Below are positions 1 to 8,135 of a stretch of DNA of 64,000 bases, piece after piece. A program made the translations under genes and the position numbers. The notes beneath the pieces are model-generated. The model made no database searches, had not been told where the DNA came from, and saw only the letters and a program-made list of their open reading frames with translations. Position 1 is the stretch's first letter. The number at the start of each line of letters is the position of its first letter. The DNA lies in assembly GCA_016714815.1 (NCBI GenBank), contig JADKBZ010000016.1, forward strand, positions 116,609-180,608, in the 5' to 3' direction. Source of the DNA: Holophagales bacterium (GTDB lineage: Bacteria > Acidobacteriota > Thermoanaerobaculia > UBA5066).

Positions 1-182
1 CGGGTGATCGTGACGAGGTAGCCGATCACGCTCGTCAGCTCGAGGCGGTCGCGCGCGCTCCAGACGCGGACGAACGTCTCTGACGTGATGTCCTCAGCCG
101 TCGCCCGGTTCCCCGACAGCGACAGCGCGAAGCGGTAGACCGCGGGCGCGTGGAGGGCGTACAGCTCCTCGAAGCCGGTCAA
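1..182 (-). CDS. ECF-type RNA polymerase sigma factor, partial
   Basis: The minus-strand frame reads a sigma-70 region 2 pattern that runs off the left edge: FEELYALHAPAVYRFALSL followed by a GNRATAEDITSETFVRVW segment, which matches the DAEDLxQExFxRxW core of extracytoplasmic-function sigma factors. Region 4 lies outside the window. The likely start is a TTG that overlaps the TGA of the upstream permease gene, so it would be the third cistron after the ABC ATPase and permease. Co-transcription suggests that it controls, or is controlled with, that exporter. No anti-sigma gene is visible. The family call is good; the start is uncertain. Confidence 0.75.
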   Translation of the reverse strand, partial: MTGFEELYALHAPAVYRFALSLSGNRATAEDITSETFVRVWSARDRLELTSVIGYLVTIT

Positions 183-892
183 ACGAAGCTCGTCTTCCGC
201 TTCTGAAGCGCCACGATCAGCCAGACGACGGCGGCGACCCCCGCGGCCTCGCAGGCGATGGTGACCGGGAGGGCCGGCTCGCCCTTCCCTAGCGCGCGCA
301 GGTAGGCGCCGAACCCGGGGAGAGCGGGGAGGAGCTGCAGGACGATGTTGCCCATGACGAACATCAAGCCGACGAGCGTCCCGATCGTCCACCCGACGGA
401 CTCGGTGACGATGGCGACCGCCAGGACGACCGAGAAGAAGAGGAGCCACCCGCCGAGGACGAGAGCATGGTAGGCGAGCATACCGAGCGCGTGGACCCAG
501 AGCGGGTCGTGCGACGCGGCCATCCGGGCCGGGATGTCGAAGGGGGTGGCCCATACGAGGGCCGTCGCGGCGGTCACTCCGGGCAGGAGGAAGAGCGTGA
601 AGGCGGATGTGAGCTTGGCCACGGCCACCTCCCCCGGGGTCACCGGGAGGCTGACGACGAACGCGAGCGTCCGGCGCTCCCGCTCGCCGAGCACGGGTCC
701 CAGCATGACGTGGAACGAGACACCGATCAGGACGTTGAGTGCCAGCGTGGAGCCGGCCGTCCGGCCGAAGCGGCCGCCGACGAGGGCGGTCAGCGCGAGG
801 CTCGCGAGAGCGACGAGGACCCAGGCAACGAGCGGAGCGCGCATGAGCGAGCAGTCCTTCCTGACCAGGCGGAGGACGGTCCGGGCGTTCAC
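179..892 (-). CDS. ABC transporter permease (ABC-2 type)
   Basis: This protein of about 237 residues has roughly six hydrophobic segments: an N-terminal segment after a short basic leader (LRLVRKD), one containing LNVLIGVSFHVMLGPVLG, then LFLLPGVTAATALVW, a central LGGWLLFFSVVLAVAIV segment, a GTLVGLMFVMGNIVL segment and a C-terminal AAVVWLIVAL helix. The GERERRTLAFVVSLPVT loop is typical of ABC-2 permeases, where it follows the second membrane segment. The GTG start overlaps the ATPase stop as GTGA, indicating translational coupling. It should form the membrane half of a small exporter with the upstream ATPase. The substrate cannot be read from sequence. Confidence 0.85.
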   Translation of the reverse strand: MNARTVLRLVRKDCSLMRAPLVAWVLVALASLALTALVGGRFGRTAGSTLALNVLIGVSFHVMLGPVLGERERRTLAFVVSLPVTPGEVAVAKLTSAFTLFLLPGVTAATALVWATPFDIPARMAASHDPLWVHALGMLAYHALVLGGWLLFFSVVLAVAIVTESVGWTIGTLVGLMFVMGNIVLQLLPALPGFGAYLRALGKGEPALPVTIACEAAGVAAVVWLIVALQKRKTSFV

Positions 893-1614
893 GCGGCCCT
901 CCCGTCGACGGCCTTGCCGACCCGTTCCAGAAACGCCTGCTCCAGCGTGCGCCCTCCTCCGAGGAGACGGACCGTCGGAGCGTGCTCGATCAGCCGCCCC
1001 TCGTGGACGAAGACGACGTCGTCGGCCAGGCTGGCGACGTCGTCGCCGATGTGCGAGGAGAAGAGGAGCGCCCGGCGTTCCCCCCGGGTCTCTTTCAGCA
1101 TCGAGACGATCTCGTGCCGGACGACGGGGTCGAGGCCCGCGGTCGGCTCGTCGAGGATCAGCACCTCGGTCCGGCGAGCCATCGCCAGGAGCAGGAGCGC
1201 CTTCACGTGCTGCCCCCGCGAAAGGCCGCGGATCTTCTGATCCGGGTCGAGCGAGAAACGTTCGAGGAGCTCCGTGGCGCGGCGCCCGTCCCACCCTCCG
1301 GCCAGGTCGCGCACGAGCCGCATGTGCCACGCGAGCGTCGCGTCCCCGTAGAGCGCCATGTCCTCCGACACGAAGCCGACCCGTCCCTTCACCCACGCTT
1401 CCTCGGCGGGCATCGGACGGCCGAGGACGGTGACGCGCCCGGCGTCCGCCCGGACGAGCCCCACCAGGATCCGGAGGAGGGTGGACTTGCCCGCCCCGTT
1501 GGGGCCGACGAGGCCGAGCACGCTGCCCGACGGGACGTCGAGGTCGACCCCCTGAAGGGCGAATCGGGGGTAGCTCTTTCGGATGCCTCTCAGCTCGATC
1601 GCGCGCTCGCTCAC
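889..1614 (-). CDS. ABC transporter ATP-binding protein
   Basis: This 241-residue ATPase has Walker A (GPNGAGKST, about residues 35-43), a slightly divergent signature (LSRGQ), Walker B (VLILDEPTAGLDP) and a switch histidine (SSHIGDD). Its length and the proximity of signature and Walker B are typical of single-domain exporter ATPases of the YtrB/CcmA type. The GTG start is preceded by AGGAGGG four nt upstream, while the longer open frame beyond it has no domain support. It shares a GTGA overlap with the permease gene downstream, so the two form an operon. Confidence 0.92.
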   Translation of the reverse strand: MSERAIELRGIRKSYPRFALQGVDLDVPSGSVLGLVGPNGAGKSTLLRILVGLVRADAGRVTVLGRPMPAEEAWVKGRVGFVSEDMALYGDATLAWHMRLVRDLAGGWDGRRATELLERFSLDPDQKIRGLSRGQHVKALLLLAMARRTEVLILDEPTAGLDPVVRHEIVSMLKETRGERRALLFSSHIGDDVASLADDVVFVHEGRLIEHAPTVRLLGGGRTLEQAFLERVGKAVDGRAA

Positions 1615-1727
1615 GGGGACCCTCCTCTTCCGGGCGTCGCGACGAAGAGCGAGGAGGGGGCGGAAAGTTACGGCGGGGGCGCGGTGGGGCGCCGTGGGGC
1701 GCGCTCGTCCCCGGGGGGATCGTGTCG

Positions 1728-1733
1728 TAAACT
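1728..1733 (+). promoter_or_regulatory. -10-like box TAAACT before ndk
   Basis: TAAACT lies 10 nt before the ndk ATG and no Shine-Dalgarno sequence is present in between. Transcription would begin within a few bases of the start codon, implying a leaderless or near-leaderless mRNA. The same arrangement occurs before several other genes in the window. Confidence 0.4.
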
Positions 1734-1743
1734 CCCGCGCCTT

Positions 1744-2157
1744 ATGGAAAAGACATTCGCGATCATCAAGCCCGACGCCGTCGAGGCCAAGAACGCCGGG
1801 AAGATCCTCGCCCGCATGGAGGCCGAGGGCTTCCGCGTCGTGGCGATGAAGTTTCACCGGATCACGAAGGGCGAGGCCGAGGGCTTCTACGGCGAGCACG
1901 CCGGCAAGGGCTTCTTCGGCTCCCTCGTCGCCTACATGACGTCGGGTCCGGTCTTCGTCGCCGTCCTCGAGCGGGAGAACGCCGTCGCCCACTGGCGCGC
2001 CGTCATGGGCGCAACGAACCCCGCCAACGCCGACGAGGGGACGATCCGCAAGGAGTTCGGCCAGTCGATCGAGCGCAACGCCTCGCACGGCTCGGCCAAT
2101 CTCGCCGACGCCGCCCGCGAGGTGACGTTCTTCTTCTCCCAGGCCGAGCTTTTCTAG
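1744..2157 (+). CDS. ndk: Nucleoside diphosphate kinase
   Basis: This 137-residue protein has the usual length for a bacterial NDK. It transfers the gamma phosphate of ATP to NDPs through a phosphohistidine, balancing cytoplasmic NTP and dNTP pools. The N-terminal TFAIIKPDAV strand, the GxxFYGEHAGKGFF segment and the active-site NASHGS with His115 are present. The position after HGS is Ala rather than the common Asp. Its stop overlaps the stop of the convergent downstream gene by three bases. The start is the only good ATG and has a -10-like box just upstream. Confidence 0.97.
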   Translation: MEKTFAIIKPDAVEAKNAGKILARMEAEGFRVVAMKFHRITKGEAEGFYGEHAGKGFFGSLVAYMTSGPVFVAVLERENAVAHWRAVMGATNPANADEGTIRKEFGQSIERNASHGSANLADAAREVTFFFSQAELF

Positions 2158-3002
2158 TCCTGCCTCCGGCTCGTCTGCCAGCTCTTCAGGAGGGCCCGCG
2201 CATCCGCGCGGGCCTTTTCGTGCTCGACGAGCCACTTCGGGTCTGGAAGGTCCTCGACGACGCGCTCGGCGATCGCGATCGCTTCGTCCCGGCCCGAGAG
2301 GTCGAGGTCCCGGAGCGCCTCGGCGAGGAAGAGCCGGTTCACGAGGCTCGACGGCGCGACGGCCACGGCCTTCCGGAGGTGACGGATCGCCTCCGTTTTC
2401 GAGATCCAGCCGGTGATCAGCGGGATCGAGGGGGTCTTGTGGTGGAGCCTGCCGAGCATCCGGTCTCCCGCGGCGTCGTCGAGGGCGGGAGCGAGCCGGA
2501 TCACCGCTTCGGCGCAGTCGCGGATCCGGGCCGCGGCCCCCTCGCGGGCGGCCGCGAAGATCCCTTCCGCGAGGGCGTACATCCCCCACGCCACCCCGCC
2601 CCACTCGAAGGCCGAGGCGGCCTCGGGGTCTCCCGCGAACCGGGGCACGAGGTCCACGGGGGTGGCCCGCGAGAAGTCGCGCGAGGAGTCTTCCGTCGCC
2701 TTCATCCGCAGCTGCAGGAAGCAGTCGTCGGCGACGCGCGTCGCCTCCAGGAAGCACCCCTTCGCCTCGGCCGGCCCGGCCGAGGCGTACTCGCCCGCGA
2801 AGTAGAGCGCTCGCATGACTCTCCAGCGGGCCTCGATCGAATGAGGCTGCTCGGACAGCTCGGCACGCAGGAGCGAGAGGACCTTGCGGACGGGCGTGAC
2901 CCGGGCGCGTCCGCCGTGGCCTCCTTCGGCGCGTCCGGCCCAGGCGGCGTCCGCTTCCGCGACGAGAGGGGAAAGGGCGTGCGCGGTCGTTCTCCGGCTC
3001 AT
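2154..3002 (-). CDS. Helical (TPR-like) protein of unknown function
   Basis: This protein of about 282 residues is predicted to be mostly alpha-helical with TPR-like helix pairs: an IEARWRVMRALYFAGEYA pair near residue 60, an ALAEGIFAAAREGAAARI region, and a C-terminal AVAPSSLVNRLFLAEALRDL pair. No signal peptide is evident. Its general pattern, helical pairs interrupted by an aromatic/Gly stretch (FEWGGVAWGMYALAEG), loosely recalls the TatT-type TRAP-associated TPR family, but I could not confirm that. The ATG has AGGGGG directly upstream. It converges on ndk with overlapping stops. The function is unknown. Confidence 0.6.
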   Translation of the reverse strand: MSRRTTAHALSPLVAEADAAWAGRAEGGHGGRARVTPVRKVLSLLRAELSEQPHSIEARWRVMRALYFAGEYASAGPAEAKGCFLEATRVADDCFLQLRMKATEDSSRDFSRATPVDLVPRFAGDPEAASAFEWGGVAWGMYALAEGIFAAAREGAAARIRDCAEAVIRLAPALDDAAGDRMLGRLHHKTPSIPLITGWISKTEAIRHLRKAVAVAPSSLVNRLFLAEALRDLDLSGRDEAIAIAERVVEDLPDPKWLVEHEKARADARALLKSWQTSRRQD

Positions 3003-3099
3003 CCCCCTACGATACGCCGCATTGCAGCATGACGCACGTTCCGGGAGCCTCCTTCCCGGTCCCTGATGGGGCTCCCGCCCCGCCTGCGACAATCCAGCG

Positions 3100-4335
3100 G
3101 TGAGAGGACAGGCGCTGGCCATCGCCACGTTCCTGCTCGCGGCCCGCCTGGCCGCGGCGGGAGAGGAGCCCCGGCGCCTCGACGGCGGCTTTGGGCGGCC
3201 GGTTCCCACCCGCACACCGAGCCCCGGACCGATCGCCTCGCCTACGGCCGTCCGCACTCCGCCGCCGCCCCTCGTGCCGGCGCCCCGGGCGACCGCTGGG
3301 CCGTCCCCCCGGGCCACGGCTCCGCCGGCCGTCCGGGCGACCACCCTGCCGGCCCCCCCCGCACGGCCGGCTGCGCCCCTCGCGACTCGCCCGGCTGCGC
3401 CGACCGCCACCCGTCCGGCCGCGCCGCGGCCCGCGGCCACACCCCCGCGAAAGTCGGCCGACGTCTCCGTCGGCTACGTCCTCGTCCCGTTCGTCGTCAC
3501 CGACCGAAAAGGGCGCCCCGTCGGAGACCTGAGGGAGCAGGACGTCACCCTCCTGTCCGAGGGAGTCCCGGTCGCCTGGGACCTCTTCCAGAAGAGCGCG
3601 GACGCACCCGTTTCCTACGCCGTCCTCCTGGACGGCTCCGGCTCGATGGGCCTCGCCGGGAAGATGGAGGGGGCGATCGCCGCGCTCGAGACGCTCGCCG
3701 CCACCCGGATCCCGGGCGACGATTTCGCCCTTTTCGTCTTCGCCGAGGGGGAGCTGAAGGAGATCGTCGGATTCACGGAAGACGCAGAGAAGATCGTCGA
3801 GGCGGCCCGCCGGGTGAAACCGTGGGGGAAGACCGCCTTCCGCGACGCGCTCGTCCGGATGCCCGAGGAGAGCCTCCACGGGAGGAACGGGTCGAAGGCC
3901 ATCATCCTGCTCTCCGACGGCATCGACAACGATTCCCGGATCACCGAGCCCGAGCTGACGAAGCTGATGGAGGGGGTCGAGATCCCGGTTTATCCCCTCG
4001 GCCTCCGTTCCCCCGGGGGCCTGATGCGGCCTCTTCCCGGCACGACCGTTGAGTGGCTGCTCAATGTCGATGTCCTTTCCCACATCGCCCGGATCACGGG
4101 TGGACGGATGTCGCTGGTCGACGACCCGGCCCAGCTTCCCTCTCACGTCCTCTCCATTCAGAAAGACCTGCGGCATCAATACCTGATTGGCTTCTCTCCG
4201 GCGGGGAGCGGTCCGGTAAGATACCGGAGTCTCACGCTCAGGGTGGCCGGACCGGCCCGCCCCGTTCGCGCGAGGGCCGGATACCTCGGTTCCGACCCTC
4301 CCTCGCACGGGCCAGGTGGGCCCGGGACCCGGTAG
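3100..4335 (+). CDS. Secreted VWFA-domain protein (acidobacterial type)
   Basis: This 411-residue protein has an N-terminal signal peptide (ALAIATFLLAARLAAA) and then a low-complexity Pro/Ala/Thr/Arg linker (about residues 28-120) that probably spans the cell wall or periplasm. A VWFA domain follows, with a complete MIDAS start, DGSGSM (D178, S180, S182), and a later LLSDGIDND. The order 'VLVPFVVTDRKGRPV, EQDVTLLSEGVPV, VWFA, YLIGFSP' matches the VWFA-related family expanded in Acidobacteriota (TIGR03436-like). Such proteins bind metal-dependent partners outside the cytoplasm; the ligand is unknown. The GTG start follows a GACAAT box by six nt. Confidence 0.85.
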   Translation: MRGQALAIATFLLAARLAAAGEEPRRLDGGFGRPVPTRTPSPGPIASPTAVRTPPPPLVPAPRATAGPSPRATAPPAVRATTLPAPPARPAAPLATRPAAPTATRPAAPRPAATPPRKSADVSVGYVLVPFVVTDRKGRPVGDLREQDVTLLSEGVPVAWDLFQKSADAPVSYAVLLDGSGSMGLAGKMEGAIAALETLAATRIPGDDFALFVFAEGELKEIVGFTEDAEKIVEAARRVKPWGKTAFRDALVRMPEESLHGRNGSKAIILLSDGIDNDSRITEPELTKLMEGVEIPVYPLGLRSPGGLMRPLPGTTVEWLLNVDVLSHIARITGGRMSLVDDPAQLPSHVLSIQKDLRHQYLIGFSPAGSGPVRYRSLTLRVAGPARPVRARAGYLGSDPPSHGPGGPGTR

Positions 4336-4376
4336 GCGAACGGAGACCGTCCAAAGGACCTAATAGGAGGAACCTC

Positions 4377-5018
4377 ATGACGAAGCAGAACCGGATGGGT
4401 CTCGTGGGTGTCACCGTCCTCGTGGCGGGCGCCTTCGGGTGCGCCACGTCGACCCAGGTCGACGAGAAGATCGCCGCGGCCACGGCGAAGACCGACCAGA
4501 AGATCGAGACGGTCGAGACCCAGGTCGAGGACCTGCAGACGAAGCAGAAAGCGACCGAGGCGAAGCTCGACACCCAGGGGCAGGAGATCGCCAAGCTCTC
4601 CCAGTCCGCGCAGGAAGCCCTCAAGCGCGCCCAGGAGGCGGGGATCCTCGCCAAGGGGAAGGTCGTCTTCGAGCAGACCTTCAGCGAGGACCGGATCAAG
4701 TTCCGGAGCGGCTCCGCCGACCTGAACGACGACGCCCGGACCGCCCTCGACGAGTTCGCCGCGAAGGTGAAGGAGCTGAAGCGTCCCGTCTGGATGGAGA
4801 TCCAGGGTCACACCGACTCCACCGGCACCGCCGAGATCAACGACGCCCTCGGAGAGAAGCGGGCCGAGGCCGTCCGCCGCTACCTGGCGCGCAAGCACCA
4901 GCTCCCGATCCAGCGGATGGCGACGATCTCCTATGGCGACACGCTCCCGGCCGATCCGGGCAAGGGCAACAAGGCGCGCGCCGCGAACCGCCGCGTCGTC
5001 CTCGTCGTCCTCGAGTAG
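4377..5018 (+). CDS. OmpA-family peptidoglycan-binding lipoprotein
   Basis: This 213-residue protein starts at an ATG preceded by AGGAGG. The signal sequence ends in AGAFGC, so Cys22 is the probable lipidation site. A coiled coil (about residues 27-95, heptads such as TDQKIETVETQVEDLQ) resembles Lpp or YbgF-type stalks, followed by an OmpA_C domain containing IKFRSGSADLNDDAR, IQGHTDSTGTAEIN and the ANRRV end motif. The HTDSTG and NRRV positions are those that bind meso-diaminopimelate in Pal/OmpA. It likely tethers the outer membrane to peptidoglycan. This supports a diderm host. Confidence 0.93.
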   Translation: MTKQNRMGLVGVTVLVAGAFGCATSTQVDEKIAAATAKTDQKIETVETQVEDLQTKQKATEAKLDTQGQEIAKLSQSAQEALKRAQEAGILAKGKVVFEQTFSEDRIKFRSGSADLNDDARTALDEFAAKVKELKRPVWMEIQGHTDSTGTAEINDALGEKRAEAVRRYLARKHQLPIQRMATISYGDTLPADPGKGNKARAANRRVVLVVLE

Positions 5019-5055
5019 GCTTCCGCGATCCGTCGAAGGGCCGGGCGCTCCGGGG

Positions 5056-6018
5056 CTACCGGATCGGCCCGGCCTTCTTCTTTTCCGGCGCCGCGGGGCG
5101 GGGCTTCGGAGGTGCCGGCCTCGCCTTGCTCCCGGCCTTGTCGCGGCGCTTGCGGAGGTCGGCGAGGAGCTCCTCGAAATCCTTCGGCGGCGGGGTCGTC
5201 ACCGACACCTTTCCGCCGTCGGGCTTCTCCCATCCGAGGTGCCCGGCGTGGAGCGCCTGCCGCTTGAACGGGATCGGGAACGGCGGCTTCTTCGCGTCGC
5301 GGTAGACCTGGTCGCCGACGAGCGGGTGGCCGGCGTGAGAGAAGTGGATCCGGATCTGGTGGGTCCGCCCGGTCCGGAGCCGCGCCTCGACGAGCGTCGC
5401 GATCCCGAACCTCTCGACGACCTTCCAGTCGGTGATCGCCTTGATCCCCGCCTCGCCCTCCCGGGCCACGCGCTTGCGCCGCTCGCCTTCTTCGAGGATC
5501 GGCCAGTCGAACGTCCCCTTCTCCCCTTCGAGGTTCCCCTCGACGACGGCCACGTAGCGGCGGTCCACGGTGTGCGCGCGCAGCTGCGCCTGCAGGCTCA
5601 CCAGCCCCTTGCGGGTCCGGGCGAAGACGAGGGCGCCGGACGTCTCCTTGTCGAGGCGGTGGACGATCCCGACGTACGCCCGCCCCTTGCTCGCCTTCGC
5701 CGCCCAGGTCGAGACGCGGGAGAGGAGCGAATCCTTCTCCTTCGCCTCGGTCGGGTGGGTCAGGAGCCCCGCGGGCTTCACGACGGCCACCGAGTCGTCG
5801 TCCTGGAAGAGGATCGTCAGCGACGTGTCGACCTTTCGCCGGATCTTCCGGTTCGGGTCGAAGTAGACGGCGGCCGTCAGCGGCACGAGCGCGCCGGGAT
5901 CGTCGACGACGGCGCCGCTCACCGTCACCTGTCCCTCGATCACCGCGCGCTTCAGGCGCGAGGCGGTCTCGGCGGGGTAGAGGGCCGCGAGGCGGCGGAC
6001 GATCCGGATCGTTTCCAT
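5056..6018 (-). CDS. RluA-family 23S rRNA pseudouridine synthase
   Basis: This 320-residue enzyme has an N-terminal S4-like RNA-binding segment (about residues 5-50) and a RluA catalytic domain. The catalytic motif HRLDKETSG is intact (Asp123), followed by RRYVAVVEG and the RTGRTHQIRIHFSHAGHP motif. It isomerises uridine to pseudouridine in structured RNA, probably 23S rRNA; RluC/RluD-type specificity cannot be decided here. The C-terminal Lys/Pro/Ala-rich tail (from about residue 285) is low complexity. The ATG at METIRI was chosen because the longer frame upstream is low-complexity Arg/Pro without homology. Confidence 0.93.
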   Translation of the reverse strand: METIRIVRRLAALYPAETASRLKRAVIEGQVTVSGAVVDDPGALVPLTAAVYFDPNRKIRRKVDTSLTILFQDDDSVAVVKPAGLLTHPTEAKEKDSLLSRVSTWAAKASKGRAYVGIVHRLDKETSGALVFARTRKGLVSLQAQLRAHTVDRRYVAVVEGNLEGEKGTFDWPILEEGERRKRVAREGEAGIKAITDWKVVERFGIATLVEARLRTGRTHQIRIHFSHAGHPLVGDQVYRDAKKPPFPIPFKRQALHAGHLGWEKPDGGKVSVTTPPPKDFEELLADLRKRRDKAGSKARPAPPKPRPAAPEKKKAGPIR

Positions 6019-6082
6019 CGGGGGAATCGTCTCACGGGGCGGACGCGGCGCCTGGCGGCCGGGCGAAGGTAGACTTTCCGGC

Positions 6083-7441
6083 ATGGCGAACGCTTCCACC
6101 GACCTCTTCGCCCGCCGCCGCGAGCGCTTCTTCGACCGCGTGAAGGAAGGGGTGGCGATCCTCTTCGCCACGCCCGAGCAGCACCTGAGCTGGGACGGGG
6201 AGTACCGCTACCGGCCCGACCCTGATCTCTTCTACCTCACCGGTTTCGGCGAGCCGGAGACGGTCGCGGTCCTCGACGCCGGGGCTCGGGCGTTCTTCCT
6301 CTTCGTGCGGCCGAGGGACCGCGAGCGGGAGACGTGGACCGGGCGCCGGGCCGGGACGAAGGGAGCGGTGAAGGTCCACGGGGCGGACGCGGCGTGGGAC
6401 GTGGCCGAGCTGGAGAAGAAGCTCCCCGAGCTGATCCGCGGCTCGTCGAGCCTCCACTACGCCTTTGGCATCGACGAGAAGCGCGACCTCCTCGTCGCGT
6501 CGATCCTCGGCCGCTTCCGGCGAGAGGCGCGCAACCCGCAGCGGGGGCCGGTCGCCGTGAACGACGTGACGGACGTGATCCACGAGCTGCGCCTGCGCAA
6601 GGAGCCGGAGGAGATCGCCCTGATGGAGCGGGCCGCGGCGATCGCGGCGGCGGCGCACGACGAGGCGCGGGCGATCGCGCGGCCGGGGCGGATGGAGTAC
6701 GAGGTGGAGGCGGCGATCGGGGCGCACTTCCGGAGGGAAGGGGCGTCGGGGCCGTCGTACGAGACGATCGTCGCCTCCGGCCCGAACGCGACGACGCTCC
6801 ACTACGTCGAGAACGACCGGAAGATCGAGGAGGGCGACCTCGTCCTCGTCGACGCCGGTTGCGAGGTCGACGGGTACGCGTCCGACATCACGCGGACGTT
6901 CCCTGCCTCGGGGCGCTTCGCTCCGGAGCAGGAGGCGATCTACCGCGTCGTCCTCGCGGCCCAGCACGCGGCCATCGCGAAGGTGAGGCCGGGCGGGCCG
7001 TTCCAGGACGTCCACGACGCGGCGGTGGAGGTGCTCGTCGACGGCCTCCTCGAGCTGGGACTCCTCTCGGGGAAGCGGAAGAAGGTGATCGAGAAGGGGA
7101 TCTTCACCCGCTTCTACATGCACCGGACGTCGCACTGGCTCGGGATGGACGTCCACGACCGGGGCCGCTACCACGACGCGAAGGGGGAGTGGCGGCTGCT
7201 GGAGCCTGGGATGGTGCTGACGGTGGAGCCGGGGCTCTACATCCGCCCCGACGAGAAGAAGGTGCCGTCGGCGTTCCTCGGGATCGGCGTGAGGATCGAG
7301 GACGACGTCCTCGTCACGGCGGAAGGGCACCGGGTCCTGACGTCGGCCGCGCCGAAGTCGGTCGAGGCGATGTGCGCGCACGGGGAGAAGCGGGCGGTGC
7401 GGCCGGCGAAGGCGGCTCCAAAGGCGGCCCGGCCCAGGTAA
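6083..7441 (+). CDS. pepP: Xaa-Pro aminopeptidase (aminopeptidase P, M24)
   Basis: This 452-residue protein has the AMP_N domain (about residues 7-140) and an M24 'pita-bread' catalytic domain. All five dinuclear metal ligands are in place: D257 (LVLVDAG), D268 (SDITRTF), H351 (HWLGMDVHD), E382 (TVEPGLY) and E406 (RIEDD). It removes N-terminal residues that precede proline in cytoplasmic peptides. A TAGACT box ends seven nt before the ATG with no Shine-Dalgarno sequence. A basic Ala/Lys/Arg tail follows the catalytic domain and is not part of the family core. Confidence 0.96.
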   Translation: MANASTDLFARRRERFFDRVKEGVAILFATPEQHLSWDGEYRYRPDPDLFYLTGFGEPETVAVLDAGARAFFLFVRPRDRERETWTGRRAGTKGAVKVHGADAAWDVAELEKKLPELIRGSSSLHYAFGIDEKRDLLVASILGRFRREARNPQRGPVAVNDVTDVIHELRLRKEPEEIALMERAAAIAAAAHDEARAIARPGRMEYEVEAAIGAHFRREGASGPSYETIVASGPNATTLHYVENDRKIEEGDLVLVDAGCEVDGYASDITRTFPASGRFAPEQEAIYRVVLAAQHAAIAKVRPGGPFQDVHDAAVEVLVDGLLELGLLSGKRKKVIEKGIFTRFYMHRTSHWLGMDVHDRGRYHDAKGEWRLLEPGMVLTVEPGLYIRPDEKKVPSAFLGIGVRIEDDVLVTAEGHRVLTSAAPKSVEAMCAHGEKRAVRPAKAAPKAARPR

Positions 7442-7466
7442 TCGGGGGCTCTTTCGGAGGGCCGGC

Positions 7467-8066
7467 CTACTCCAGCGAGAAGCCGCGGTCGAGGCAGTCG
7501 AGGGCCTCGTCGCCGAGCCGGGCGAGGTCCGCCTTGCCGTCGATGCTGAACCAGTGCCGCATCGTGGCGCGGATGACGCCGATCGCCGCGCCCGCGAAGA
7601 CCCGGGCCCGAAGCTCCGAGGCGTGGCCGGGGCCGGTTCGTTCCCGGAAGGCGCGCGCCATCGCGGCCTCCCAGTCCCGGTCGATCTCGCGCTCGCGGGC
7701 GAGGAGGTCGGGGGAGGTCTGGATCAGCTTCTGCTGGGCGACGAGCTGGGCGCGGTTCGCCATGTACTCGCGGGCGAAGACGGCCGAGGTGCGGCGCAGG
7801 GTCGCCAGCGGCCGCTCGTCCGGCGGGGCGTTCATGAGGAAGGCGACGAAGCGGTCGAGGCGTTCGTGCCGGTGCGGAAAGACGAGGGCTTCCTTGTTCG
7901 GGAAGTAGCGGAAGAACGTCCGCCGGCTGATGCCGACCTCCTCGCAGATCTCGTCGATCGTGGTGGCCTCGAACCCCTTCCGGTGAAAGAGCCGGTTGCC
8001 GATCTCGAGCAGAGCCCGCCGGGTGGCCTCCTTCTTCTTTTCACGAAGGGGCCTTGGCGTTTTCAC
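7467..8066 (-). CDS. TetR-family transcriptional regulator, divergent from the pfa operon
   Basis: This protein of about 199 residues has an N-terminal TetR DNA-binding domain: KKEATRRALLEIGNRLF, then the helix-turn-helix ATTIDEICEEVGISRRTFFRYF, then NKEALVF. A helical ligand-binding domain follows. The GTG start (reading VKTPRP) sits inside the shared intergenic region with pfaD. Its position and divergent orientation suggest that it represses the PUFA synthase operon and possibly itself, sensing an acyl-CoA or lipid as FabR/FadR-type TetR proteins do. Regulation is inferred from position; no ligand can be named. Confidence 0.9.
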   Translation of the reverse strand: MKTPRPLREKKKEATRRALLEIGNRLFHRKGFEATTIDEICEEVGISRRTFFRYFPNKEALVFPHRHERLDRFVAFLMNAPPDERPLATLRRTSAVFAREYMANRAQLVAQQKLIQTSPDLLAREREIDRDWEAAMARAFRERTGPGHASELRARVFAGAAIGVIRATMRHWFSIDGKADLARLGDEALDCLDRGFSLE

Positions 8067-8105
8067 ATGCGAAGGATATAACTGCGCCCAAGTGAAATAT
8101 GTCAC
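8060..8105. promoter_or_regulatory. Candidate TetR operators in the TetR-pfaD intergenic region
   Basis: GTGAAATATGTCAC (8092-8105) has perfect GTGA/TCAC arms around AATATG. A second pair is formed by TTTTCAC (8060-8066) and GTGAAA (8092-8097). The sites lie between the two divergent start codons, where a TetR repressor would block both promoters. The AT-rich GGATATAACT (8073-8082) could be a -10 element. Confidence 0.5.
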
Positions 8106-8135
8106 TCGGTGCCATTTTCTGAGGACCTCCGCAAC

